From NCBI GenBank assembly GCA_913054415.1, contig CAJXII010000006.1, positions 1-27,220 on the forward strand: a stretch of DNA of 27,220 nucleotides, read 5' to 3'. How positions within the stretch are numbered: the stretch's first letter is position 1; each line of letters starts with the position of its first letter. The position numbers were made by a program, and so were the translations under genes. The DNA is from an uncultured Arcobacter sp. Lineage in GTDB: Bacteria; Campylobacterota; Campylobacteria; Campylobacterales; Arcobacteraceae. Positions 16,980 to 24,623 of the stretch are shown one piece after another. The notes under the pieces were generated by a model, which saw only the letters and a list, made by a program, of their open reading frames with translations, did not search any database and had not been told where the DNA came from.

Positions 16980-18287
16980 TTACCTTTTTAGTAATATTAT
17001 AAGTTTATTATATCCAAACTCTTTTAAAGTCAGATGAAATAAAACAAATCCACTTAAACTACTAGCTAGTGCCAAGCCTGATGCTCCAAATGGTTTGATA
17101 AATAGTAAAGATAAAACAATATTAACTGCCAATGATTTTGCACTTATTTTAGCAGCTAATAATTGCTTTTGTTGTGAATATAACCATAAAGAAAAAAGTT
17201 TAGCCAACCCAAAAGGCAAAAGTCCTATAAGATACATAGATAAAACATTTGCTGTTTGAACTGTATCAGAAGGTAAAAATGATCCTCTTTCAAATAATAA
17301 CCACACGATAAAATTATCAAACACTATACCTACAAAAGTAGCTACAAATAATAATAAACTCAAAACAATAAAAGCTTTTCTTAGATATTTTAATGCTGTT
17401 TGTTCATCATTGTTTTTTATAGATTTGGCAACCATAGGAAAAAGTGCAACTGATGTAGCAATAGCAAACAAAGCTAAAGGTAACTGAAAAACTCTATTTG
17501 CATAATATAAATAACTAATACTCCCACTTACTAAAAATGATGCCAACCAAGTATCCAAAAAAGCCGATATATGTGCTGTGCTATTTCCAAATATAGCTGG
17601 ATAAAACTGATGATAAAACTTATTATTGGTAAATTTTTTAGATTTTAATTTCTTAAATGAGATAAGAAAAAAACGAACTTTTAGCTTTTTAATAGCTACA
17701 ATATGAACTAAAACTTGCAAAGCACCACCAACTATTACCGCCCAACTAAGATAAAAAACAATAGTGTATTTATCATACTCTTTAGATATAATTAAAGCAA
17801 CTATTAGTGCAATATTAAGCAAAGCTGTAGCAAAAGATGTGGTGGCAAAATGATGTTTATATTGCAACAAAGCAGCTAAAAATGTAACTATAAATATCAA
17901 AGGCAAATAATAAAAACATATAGCAACCAAAGGGGAAGCTAGTTCAATACTTTTAGTATCAAATCCTATAGCAATAGCCTTTGTAACAAATGGTGCAAAA
18001 ATAGTTACAACTATACTTAGAGATATAATAAAAGCTAAAAACTGTAAAAATATAATAGAACTAAACCAAACCTTATGTTTATGTTGAGCATAAGCAGGTA
18101 TAAAACTTTGGGTAAAAGCACCTTCAGCAAAAACTCTTCTAAATAGATTTGGCAACTTAAAAGCTACAAAAAATATATCACTATAGATATTTGCTCCCAA
18201 AATAGATGCCATAAGCAGATCTCTTACAAGTCCTAATATTCTTGATACTAATATCCCCGCACTATTTGTAAAAATATGTTTTATCAT
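16980..18287 (-). CDS. murJ: Lipid II flippase MurJ (MviN)
   Basis: The 435-residue polytopic protein of the MOP superfamily flips lipid II during peptidoglycan synthesis. Characteristic N-terminal residues are SRILGLVRDLLMASILG and FKLPNLFRRVFAEGAFTQS, followed by many membrane segments and RVFQLPLALFAIATSVALFP and ANVLSMYLIGLLPFGLAKL. It is slightly shorter than many MurJ proteins, ending near KEFGYNKLIILLKR. The ATG at 18287 overlaps the stop of the exported phosphatase-family gene by four bases (ATGA). Confidence 0.93.
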   Translation of the reverse strand: MIKHIFTNSAGILVSRILGLVRDLLMASILGANIYSDIFFVAFKLPNLFRRVFAEGAFTQSFIPAYAQHKHKVWFSSIIFLQFLAFIISLSIVVTIFAPFVTKAIAIGFDTKSIELASPLVAICFYYLPLIFIVTFLAALLQYKHHFATTSFATALLNIALIVALIISKEYDKYTIVFYLSWAVIVGGALQVLVHIVAIKKLKVRFFLISFKKLKSKKFTNNKFYHQFYPAIFGNSTAHISAFLDTWLASFLVSGSISYLYYANRVFQLPLALFAIATSVALFPMVAKSIKNNDEQTALKYLRKAFIVLSLLLFVATFVGIVFDNFIVWLLFERGSFLPSDTVQTANVLSMYLIGLLPFGLAKLFSLWLYSQQKQLLAAKISAKSLAVNIVLSLLFIKPFGASGLALASSLSGFVLFHLTLKEFGYNKLIILLKR

Positions 18288-19825
18288 CTGATCACTTCTA
18301 AATCATCTTTTTTATGTATAGATATCTGTATCTTACCTTTGAAAATAGTAATATGCCCTGTTTTGATCAAAAGCTTTGTGCCATTTTTAAAATGCCTAAA
18401 GTTTTTAGGGAAATAGAGTCTAATCTTTTTATTGTCAAAATATAGATATTTTCTTTTGTAGATACCATTTAGATTGGTTACGATTTCATTGATATAAGGT
18501 AAATCTAACTTTTTTATAGATTTGGCATTGATATACAATCTTTTATAATTGGTCCATTTTCTTTTTATATCTATATTGCTAATATCTAAAACCTCAAGTA
18601 GTTGGTTGTATCTATCAGTTTTATCTATATCTAAACTATAACTATATCCCAACTTTAAACTATTTGCACAACCAAACAGATAAATAGCTCTATCGTTTTT
18701 TTGTTTGATAATTGCATTATTTTTATATTTATATATCACTACAGCATCATCTATTTTTATAGGATAAGATAGATTTTCACTACTATATAGCTGATGAATT
18801 TTGGTAATATTTGATATTTTTAATCTAGGTTGTTTAATCTGATATGTTTGTTTCTGTGTAGAAAATTTAGCGATTATTGGCAAATGATCAGAGTAACCAC
18901 TACTATTGTTCCATCTATTTATCTTACCATGTAGATATAGATATCTAGGGGCAAAAACTCTAAAACTATGATCCACATAAGAGATATTTTGATTGTCAAA
19001 TAAACTATGTGGCAATATTATATTATCAGGTGTTTCTTTATCGTGACCAAATTTATAGCTAAACCTTTTATCCTTTGGTAGCTCAAACCAAAGGTTGTAA
19101 TGTATAGAATCGCTTTTGTTTTGGATAATATCATCTTTTAGGATATAGTGTCCATCTATTGATGTTCGCAAAATATCATTTATTCCTGTAAGATTGTAAG
19201 TGTTGTTAAGTTTTTTATCATATTTAAAAGTCTTAAACTCATCATAATTTGAATTAAAATCCCCAACTAAAATATAATCATCATATCTATTTAGATCATA
19301 AAGGTATTGTTGCAATGCAAAAGCATATTTTACCCTTTCATTTTCTCTTGCTCTTTTTGATCTCCAATGGTTATTGATAATTTTAAATGTATGATTTTGG
19401 ATATTAAATGTAGCTACAAGCAATGGTCTAGCATATTTATCAAACTTATCTATTTGGATAAGCTTTGTATCTACAATCGGATATTTACTTAAAAAAGCTA
19501 ACCCAATAGATGCTTTTTTATTTTTTTTAAATATACCGTATTTATATTTTGGAACTCTTTTTTTTAGTAACTCAAAAGCTTTTTGTGATTCTATCTCTTG
19601 CAAAGCTATAATTGTAGCATCTAAGTTATTTATCACTTTTGAGATATTTTGTAATTTTTTATTTAATTTATATCTATTCCAACCTTTGGCACTTGGTCTA
19701 AACTCTTTATATTCTGTGCCATCATATTTTAGATCAAAAAGATTTTCTACATTGTATGAAGCTACTGTAAAATCTTTTGATAATCCAAAGGTTATAAAAA
19801 ATAAAAGAAACCATATCTTATACAT
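18284..19825 (-). CDS. Exported endonuclease/exonuclease/phosphatase-family protein
   Basis: The 513-residue protein starts with a signal peptide (MYKIWFLLFFITFGLS) and then an EEP-fold domain. Catalytic-site features are ASYNVENLFD, the metal-binding Glu in IIALQEIES, NNHWRSKRARENERVKYAF, LVGDFNSNYDEF, and the terminal SGYSDHLPIIAKF. Residues about 325-513 form an additional region with no recognised domain, rich in Lys, Tyr and Ile. Family members are secreted nucleases or phosphodiesterases. A periplasmic or extracellular DNase or lipid phosphatase is plausible, but the substrate is not known. The gene lies between the antiporter and murJ in the same operon-like run. Confidence 0.82.
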   Translation of the reverse strand: MYKIWFLLFFITFGLSKDFTVASYNVENLFDLKYDGTEYKEFRPSAKGWNRYKLNKKLQNISKVINNLDATIIALQEIESQKAFELLKKRVPKYKYGIFKKNKKASIGLAFLSKYPIVDTKLIQIDKFDKYARPLLVATFNIQNHTFKIINNHWRSKRARENERVKYAFALQQYLYDLNRYDDYILVGDFNSNYDEFKTFKYDKKLNNTYNLTGINDILRTSIDGHYILKDDIIQNKSDSIHYNLWFELPKDKRFSYKFGHDKETPDNIILPHSLFDNQNISYVDHSFRVFAPRYLYLHGKINRWNNSSGYSDHLPIIAKFSTQKQTYQIKQPRLKISNITKIHQLYSSENLSYPIKIDDAVVIYKYKNNAIIKQKNDRAIYLFGCANSLKLGYSYSLDIDKTDRYNQLLEVLDISNIDIKRKWTNYKRLYINAKSIKKLDLPYINEIVTNLNGIYKRKYLYFDNKKIRLYFPKNFRHFKNGTKLLIKTGHITIFKGKIQISIHKKDDLEVIR

Positions 19826-19842
19826 TTATAACCCTACTTCAT

Positions 19843-20760
19843 CTAAAAACTATGCGATATAATCAAAGCTAAAACAGTCATCAAAACTAACCCTGCACTT
19901 TTATTATAAAGTTTGTTAGCAGTTATAAATACCAACATCACAGATACAATCAAAGCTGCTAAAATATCAAAAAAATTCGCATGAAGATCTACATTTAGAG
20001 GATTGATAATAGCACTAAGTCCTAGCACCATAGTAAAATTTGCTACATTGCTTCCTATAATAGCACCTATTGCCATATCGGCATTGTTGTTTAGTGCTGC
20101 TTTTATACTTACTACAAGTTCTGGTAAACTTGTCCCAAATGCTACTAAAAATAGACCAATTATCCATTGACTAACCCCAAATGATTTGGCAATATTACCA
20201 GCACTATCTATAGCAAAATCTGCTCCACCTACTACAAATATAAATCCAACAGCAAGTAGTGCCAAACTTTTACTCCAAGCAAATTTCTCTTTAGTTAAGT
20301 CATCATCCAACTCTTCCATCTGATTGCTTTGGATCAAAAATATCACATAAGCACCCATAAGGATCAAGAACAAAGCCCCATCAAATCTACTGAGTTGGCC
20401 ATCATATCCCATAAGTATAAATATCAATATTGGAAATAGTGACCATGATGAATCTTTAGCAAAAAGATCTCTAGTTGGCTTGATATTTTTTGCCAAAAGA
20501 AATACCGCACCCAAAACAAGTGAAATATTAAAAATTGTGCTTCCAATTACATTGGCAACTGCAATATCTCCGTTGCCTTTGTATGATGCACTCATACTAA
20601 CTGCCATCTCAGGTAAACTTGTCCCAAGAGCTATTAGTGTAGCTCCTATGATAAATGGTGAGATATTAAAATGAAGTGCTATTTTTTCACTCTCTTTTAC
20701 TATAAAATCAGCTCCATATATCAATGCTGCCATAGAAACTATAAATATTATAAAATCCAC
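19843..20760 (-). CDS. yrbG: Calcium/sodium antiporter, CaxA/YrbG family
   Basis: The 305-residue integral membrane protein of the CaCA superfamily consists of two homologous halves, each with an alpha-repeat: GATLIALGTSLPEMAVS (near residue 39) and GLFLVAFGTSLPELVVSI (near 201). The following residues NVIGSTIFNISLVLG and AIIGSNVANFTMVLG also repeat. About ten membrane segments are visible. It exchanges Ca2+ for Na+ or H+ across the inner membrane; the exact ions are inferred from the family. It starts 16 bases after ybeY. Confidence 0.9.
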   Translation of the reverse strand: MDFIIFIVSMAALIYGADFIVKESEKIALHFNISPFIIGATLIALGTSLPEMAVSMSASYKGNGDIAVANVIGSTIFNISLVLGAVFLLAKNIKPTRDLFAKDSSWSLFPILIFILMGYDGQLSRFDGALFLILMGAYVIFLIQSNQMEELDDDLTKEKFAWSKSLALLAVGFIFVVGGADFAIDSAGNIAKSFGVSQWIIGLFLVAFGTSLPELVVSIKAALNNNADMAIGAIIGSNVANFTMVLGLSAIINPLNVDLHANFFDILAALIVSVMLVFITANKLYNKSAGLVLMTVLALIISHSF

Positions 20761-20776
20761 TATTATTACTCCGTTA

Positions 20777-21199
20777 TTAACTATTTCTAACTATCAAACT
20801 ATCAGGAAGATTAAAATATTTTATCAACTCTTCCTCTTTTGCTCTATGTTGGCCATCATCTATCTCGTGATCATAACCAATAATATGCAACAACCCATGT
20901 ATAAACAACAAAGCAAACTCATTGCCAAAACTATGCCCATATAAGTTTGCTTTTTCTTTTACAAAATCCACAGATATTACAATAGACCCCAAAGGTGCAT
21001 TTGGCATATCTTCATAAGGAAAACTCAAAACATCAGTAGGTTTATCTATCCCCCTTGATTGTAGATTTATCTCTGCAATAGTTGAGTTTGTCACTACTAC
21101 TAATTCTATCTCTTTTGATGTGATAAAATTAGATATTTTTTCTAAAAAATCAATATCCACCTCAAAAGAGGTTTGATTTTCTAAGCTTATAGTCCGCAA
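20777..21199 (-). CDS. ybeY: Endoribonuclease YbeY
   Basis: The 140-residue Zn-dependent endoribonuclease is involved in 16S rRNA 3'-end maturation and ribosome quality control. The metal-binding motif HGLLHIIGYDH (His101, His105, His111) and RGIDKPTDVLSFPYE are diagnostic. Its ATG (21199) overlaps the stop of the upstream 91-residue gene by 13 bases, so the pair is probably translationally coupled. Confidence 0.95.
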   Translation of the reverse strand: MRTISLENQTSFEVDIDFLEKISNFITSKEIELVVVTNSTIAEINLQSRGIDKPTDVLSFPYEDMPNAPLGSIVISVDFVKEKANLYGHSFGNEFALLFIHGLLHIIGYDHEIDDGQHRAKEEELIKYFNLPDSLIVRNS

Positions 21200-21462
21200 T
21201 GGTCAATGCCCAAAGTTTTCAATACATCTTCACAAAAATCACCAGCTTCTCTACCTACACCCTCTGTATCAAACTCAACAGATATATTTCCACAATGCTC
21301 ACTTATAGCTCTTCTTATGATTGTAGGATAAATTCCTGTCTCTTTTTCCACTTTAACTATAGCATCTTGAATTTTTTTTCTACTATCATCATTGTTATAC
21401 TCGATACTCATTCTCATATAACTCTCTTCCATCTTTACATCTGCACACATATCTCTTGTCAT
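21187..21462 (-). CDS. Small Cys-containing conserved protein of unknown function
   Basis: The 91-residue protein has no signal or membrane segment. Four Cys are present: C6, then C57 in SEHCGN, C73 in GDFCEDV and C89 in DHCGL at the very end. The middle (YNNDDSRKKIQDAIVKVEKETGIYPTIIRRA) is a likely helix-strand fold. The ATG at 21462 has a strong AAAAGGGGAAA site. It is coupled to ybeY by overlap. I cannot assign a function; the terminal Cys and conserved His-Cys pairs might bind metal. Confidence 0.7.
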   Translation of the reverse strand: MTRDMCADVKMEESYMRMSIEYNNDDSRKKIQDAIVKVEKETGIYPTIIRRAISEHCGNISVEFDTEGVGREAGDFCEDVLKTLGIDHCGL

Positions 21463-21515
21463 ATTTTCCCCTTTTAAAAACTTCGCTATTTTATCTAAAT
21501 ATCACTAACAACAAA

Positions 21516-22865
21516 TTAAAACAACTCAATCATTTTGGAAACTTCATCTACTGCAAACACTTTTAGGTCGATTTTATTTTTTGGTTTTTGAGAAATTATA
21601 GCTTTTTTAATACCTTGTGATGATGCTTCTTTTAATCTATTTTCCATACCATGCACATTTTTTATCTCCCCTGTTAAGCTTACTTCACCTATAAACACAG
21701 ACTCTTTTGAGATAGGACGATTTCTAAAACTACTAATAATAGCAGCAATAACCGCCAAATCACAAGAGCTTTCTTTGACTTTCATACCGCCACTTATATT
21801 TATAAATACATCATATTGGTTTAGTGGTAAATCTAATTTTTTCTCAAGTAGTGCTAAAAGCATATTTAATCTGTTGGTATCAAAACCTGTCGCACTTCGT
21901 TTTGGATTTGGCAAATAACTTTCACTCACAAGTGCTTGAACTTCCAAAATCAATGCCCTACTCCCTTCTATAGCTACTGTTAGGCAACTTCCACTTTGAT
22001 TTTTTGATTTTGTAAAAAATTTTTTATTGATATCTTTGGCACTTTGCAATCCACTTTGTGTCATCTCAAAAATACCTATTTCACTTGTGCTACCAAATCT
22101 ATTTTTAAAGCCTCTTAACATTCTTAATTCATGACTTATCTCACCCTCAAAATATAAAACAGTATCTACCATATGCTCCAATACTCTAGGACCAGCAATA
22201 GCACCATCTTTTGTAATATGACCTATGATAAACATAGCAATTTGCGACTCTTTTGCTTTTCTCATTAACTCAAAAGTTATCTCTCTTACTTGTGATACAC
22301 TTCCTGGTGCTGATGTGAGATTATCAGAATATATTGTTTGGATAGAATCTATTATCGCCACCTCATAATCATCTCTTAAAAGCTCATCATTTATAGCTTC
22401 TAGCGATATTTCAGATAATAAAAATAGATTTTCTTCATTGGCATCCAATCTATTGGCTCTAATCTTAATCTGCCCCGCTGACTCCTCTGCACTAACATAT
22501 AAAACTTTTTTGCCAGATTTTGCTATATTACCCGCTACTTTTAGTAGTAATGTAGATTTACCAACTCCAGGAGATCCACCTATAAGTGTAAGACTACCTG
22601 GAACTACACCACCACCTAAAACTAGATCAAACTCATCATTGGATGTTGAAAATCTAGTAATATTATCTTGTTCTATTTGGGTAATCGATATTGCTTTGCT
22701 CTTTTCGTTGGTAACTTTTGCGGTTTGTTTTAATATCTCTTGTTGCTGAACTGTTAGTTCAACAAAACTATCCCAACCACCACAACTAGGACACTTTCCT
22801 AACCATTTTGTGCTTTGTTCTCCACAATGCTGACACTCATAAATAACTGTTTTTTTCTTTGCCAT
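21516..22865 (-). CDS. radA: DNA repair protein RadA
   Basis: The 449-residue RecA-like protein promotes branch migration in recombinational repair. A four-Cys zinc finger (C11, C14, C25, C28), Walker A GGSPGVGKST (96-105), the RadA-specific KNRFG (254-258) and a C-terminal Lon-like domain (GSRALILEVQALVSES onward) are all seen. The ATG 22865 has AAGGAAAAAC before it. Only 8 bases separate it from the stop of the upstream integrase gene, and the integrase stop TAA abuts the ribosome site. radA is therefore probably read through from the integron integrase. Confidence 0.95.
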   Translation of the reverse strand: MAKKKTVIYECQHCGEQSTKWLGKCPSCGGWDSFVELTVQQQEILKQTAKVTNEKSKAISITQIEQDNITRFSTSNDEFDLVLGGGVVPGSLTLIGGSPGVGKSTLLLKVAGNIAKSGKKVLYVSAEESAGQIKIRANRLDANEENLFLLSEISLEAINDELLRDDYEVAIIDSIQTIYSDNLTSAPGSVSQVREITFELMRKAKESQIAMFIIGHITKDGAIAGPRVLEHMVDTVLYFEGEISHELRMLRGFKNRFGSTSEIGIFEMTQSGLQSAKDINKKFFTKSKNQSGSCLTVAIEGSRALILEVQALVSESYLPNPKRSATGFDTNRLNMLLALLEKKLDLPLNQYDVFINISGGMKVKESSCDLAVIAAIISSFRNRPISKESVFIGEVSLTGEIKNVHGMENRLKEASSQGIKKAIISQKPKNKIDLKVFAVDEVSKMIELF

Positions 22866-22873
22866 GTTTTTCC

Positions 22874-23836
22874 TTAAAAATCTAATGGAGATTTTATCTC
22901 ATCTTTGTTTAATTCTTTAACTACATGTGTATATATCATAGTTGTTTCAATAGATTTATGACCTAACAACTCTTGAATACTTCGTATATCTGTTCCTTTT
23001 TGAAGTAAATGGGTTGCATAAGAGTGTCGAAAAGTATGAGCAGATATTCGTTTATCTATCTTTGCTTTTTTAACTGCGGTTCTTATATTTCTACTATATG
23101 TTACATCCAAAATATGATGCCTTTTAAACTCTTTAGTTCGTGGGTCTTGCGAAATATTATTCATAGGGAAAAGATATTGCCATTTAGTTTCAAACTTTGC
23201 TTTTGGATATTTTTTCTCTAATTGATATGGCAAGTAAACATTTCCAAATCCATTTTTAATATCTTGAGCATGTATCTCTTTTACTTTTTTAATCTGCACT
23301 TTTAGCTCATCTTTTATCATTATTGGAAGTGGTATTGTTCTATCTTTTTGAGACTTGCTATCCCAAATATAAACTTTATCATAAGAAAAATCTATATCTT
23401 TTATACGAAGATTCAAAAGCTCACTCATTCTAAGACCACAACCATACATTAGTTTTAACATAAGTTGATAGATACCTGTAGTGTTTATTATAATTTGTTT
23501 AACCTCTTCTATACTCAAAACCACTGGAATATGTTTCTTTTCTTTTGCTCTTAGTGCTTGAATATTTTCATCTTTTAACGATATGCTCAATATCTCTTGA
23601 TATAAAAATAAAAGTGCATTGAAAGCTTGATTCTGTGTAGTTGGTGATACATTTTTATCAATTGCAAGATGTGTTAAAAATTGTTCTATTTCAATTTTTC
23701 CCATATCTTTGGGGTGTTTTTTATTGTGATATAAAATATATTTTTTCGACCAATATAGATAAGTTTTTTCTGTAGAATAACTATAATGCTTGAAACGAAT
23801 TTTATCTCTCATAATATCTAATAATTTTTTACCCAT
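22874..23836 (-). CDS. intI: Integron integrase IntI (tyrosine recombinase)
   Basis: The 320-residue tyrosine recombinase carries the catalytic residues R136 (GCGLRMSE), H267-x-x-R270 (HTFRHSYATH), H293 (LGHKSIETTMIYTH) and Y302. Between the boxes lies the integron-specific insertion, residues about 201-245 (YLPYQLEKKYPKAKFETKWQ, then DPRTKEFKRHHI), which is absent from XerC/D and phage integrases, so this is IntI and not an ordinary recombinase. It recombines attI and attC sites. I chose ATG 23836 because AAGGAGA lies about 8 bases upstream; an upstream ATG at 23869 has none. It diverges from the cassettes, the usual integron layout, and touches radA. Confidence 0.92.
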   Translation of the reverse strand: MGKKLLDIMRDKIRFKHYSYSTEKTYLYWSKKYILYHNKKHPKDMGKIEIEQFLTHLAIDKNVSPTTQNQAFNALLFLYQEILSISLKDENIQALRAKEKKHIPVVLSIEEVKQIIINTTGIYQLMLKLMYGCGLRMSELLNLRIKDIDFSYDKVYIWDSKSQKDRTIPLPIMIKDELKVQIKKVKEIHAQDIKNGFGNVYLPYQLEKKYPKAKFETKWQYLFPMNNISQDPRTKEFKRHHILDVTYSRNIRTAVKKAKIDKRISAHTFRHSYATHLLQKGTDIRSIQELLGHKSIETTMIYTHVVKELNKDEIKSPLDF

Positions 23837-23870
23837 AATGATTTTCTCCTTTACAAATATATTTAACAAA

Positions 23871-23933
23871 ATGCATTATTATCACGATTTTAACCAAATA
23901 CACGAACATAATGCAGTTTTATTACTGTTTTAA
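23871..23933. repeat. Imperfect direct repeat upstream of intI
   Basis: Two 23-base copies beginning ATGCA and ending TTTTAA (23871-23893 and 23911-23933) match at 18 of 23 positions, 40 bases apart. They lie in the leader of intI. The 8-base word ACGAACAT also occurs at 23902-23909 and 24052-24059. They could be regulator- or integrase-binding sites; no function is shown. Confidence 0.45.
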
Positions 23934-23943
23934 GGTTCTTAAA

Positions 23944-23949
23944 ATTATA
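23944..23949 (-). promoter_or_regulatory. Candidate intI promoter -10
   Basis: TATAAT on the minus strand within CTGATATAATTTT, about 110 bases before the intI start. The direct repeats lie between it and the gene. No well-spaced -35 is seen; the TTGACA in the palindrome is too far away (29 bases). Confidence 0.45.
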
Positions 23950-23960
23950 TCAGAAATATT

Positions 23961-24009
23961 TAATTTATTTAAAAAGTATGTCAATTTGACATACTTTTTA
24001 AATAAATTA
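23961..24009. repeat. 49-bp perfect palindrome (24-bp arms, one central base)
   Basis: The arms 23961-23984 and 23986-24009 are perfectly complementary around T23985. The core reads TATGTCAATTTGACATA, so a consensus TTGACA -35 occurs on both strands. Position is midway between divergent intI and the cassette. It could be a bidirectional terminator or attenuator, an operator for a dimeric repressor, or a divergent promoter element. Confidence 0.8.
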
Positions 24010-24076
24010 TTAGTCAAGCCTTTATTTATCGCATATTATTAATTTTGATAAACGAACATTAATTATGTATGATTAA

Positions 24077-24105
24077 TTGTGAAATTTAAGGCTGTTTTGT
24101 ATAAA
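24077..24105 (+). promoter_or_regulatory. Candidate cassette promoter Pc
   Basis: TTGTGA (24077-24082) is followed after a 17-base spacer by TATAAA (24100-24105), directed into the cassette that starts at 24125. This is the expected place for the integron common promoter. Confidence 0.5.
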
Positions 24106-24123
24106 ATGTGTGTTGAATAAATA

Positions 24124-24130
24124 GTTATAC
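24124..24130 (+). other. attI core site (GTTATAC)
   Basis: The recombination point is G24124/TT. The heptamer GTTATAC deviates from the GTTRRRY consensus at one purine position, but it is the exact reverse complement of the attC R'' box GTATAAC at 24406-24412, as expected if the cassette was inserted here. The full attI, including accessory integrase sites, probably extends upstream over the 24050-24123 region, but its limits are not defined. Confidence 0.65.
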
Positions 24131-24532
24131 AATGGAGGTAACGAAATGAAAAAAATATTTTTGTTCATATTTATAGGAATATCACTAAATGCGTGGGATG
24201 GTTATGATTATGATAAAAGTAGTTATGTAGAAATTGACTCAGGAAATTTAGTGCGAAGTGGTAATGATATAGAAATATATGATTATGGATCAGGAGAATA
24301 CAAGGACGTGGAAGTTCAATCAGTTGAAAGTTATGGAGGATCTACGGAAGTAGAAGTATATGATTATAATACTGGAGAATATAGAACTCTTGAAATGGAC
24401 TAAATGTATAACAAATACTAGGAGAGGAACAAGGCTAATCTGCGAAAATATCAAGCTATTAAGTATCGCATAAAGATATTTTAAAAGTTAAATGTTCAAG
24501 CCGTAATATCGCCATGTCCCTCAAGATTGCCG
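24125..24532 (+). mobile_element. Integron gene cassette 1
   Basis: The 408-bp cassette, delimited by core sites, contains one ORF in the usual orientation and an attC at its end. On excision, the first bases TTATAC would join the terminal G to give GTTATAC opposite GTATAAC, a perfectly paired R'/R''. The geometry is that of a functional cassette. Confidence 0.75.
24146..24403 (+). CDS. Small exported cassette protein with two internal repeats
   Basis: The 85-residue protein has a signal peptide (MKKIFLFIFIGISLNA), then WDGYDYDKSSYVEIDSGN. Two similar units follow: IEIYDYGSGEYKDVEV and VEVYDYNTGEYRTLEM, so the mature protein looks like a small repeated beta structure rich in Tyr, Asp and Glu. 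It resembles a short exported protein family of Campylobacterota that I recall as DUF5334, of unknown function. The start is supported by a GGAGG site 8 bases upstream. It is the sole gene of an integron cassette, 16 bases after the recombination core, and would be transcribed from the candidate Pc. Confidence 0.8.
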   Translation: MKKIFLFIFIGISLNAWDGYDYDKSSYVEIDSGNLVRSGNDIEIYDYGSGEYKDVEVQSVESYGGSTEVEVYDYNTGEYRTLEMD

Positions 24533-24538
24533 TTAGAT
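24406..24538 (+). repeat. attC recombination site, 133 bp
   Basis: It begins with R'' GTATAAC (24406-24412), three bases after the cassette ORF stop, and ends with R' GTTAGAT (24532-24538), which fits GTTRRRY. The sequences near the ends pair as an imperfect hairpin: 24424-24435 with 24511-24522, 10 of 12 positions. Cut point G24532/TT. The length is in the range of large attC sites such as Vibrio repeats. R' belongs to the following segment, so its mismatch with R'' is expected. Confidence 0.75.
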
Positions 24539-24568
24539 GATAGCTGTTAATAAAAATTAAGACTTAAA

Positions 24569-24596
24569 TTGTTCCTATGAATATTTATAGTATAAT
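24569..24596 (+). promoter_or_regulatory. Promoter of the Dam-DGQHR operon
   Basis: TTGTTC (24569-24574), a 16-base spacer and TATAAT (24591-24596), then an AAGGAGA ribosome site and ATG 24624. The operon therefore carries its own promoter rather than depending only on Pc. Confidence 0.6.
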
Positions 24597-24623
24597 ATAA
24601 AACAATTAAGGAGATATTTAGTA

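Larger units (their letters stand above)
22874..24538. mobile_element. Integron: intI, attI region, one cassette and attC
   Basis: The unit comprises a divergent IntI gene, an attI-type core with promoter signals, one gene cassette and its attC. The cassette boundaries follow from the sequence (core sites at 24124-24130 and 24532-24538). The array may continue to the right, but no second attC is seen, so the Dam operon beyond it is not provably a cassette. No inverted repeats or transposase are visible; this is a sedentary-type integron placed between radA and thiL. Confidence 0.8.

Noticed and set aside
22438..22749. Plus-strand ORF inside radA
   Set aside because: Antisense to the Walker A region of radA; no independent support.
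23986..24013. TTGACA/TATTAG as the main cassette promoter
   Set aside because: The -35 is perfect, but the spacer is 16 and the -10 poor; the 24077-24105 pair is closer and better, so I kept that one as Pc.
24404..24623. A small RNA or riboswitch in the gap between cassette gene and Dam gene
   Set aside because: The structure here is explained by the attC hairpin and the following promoter.
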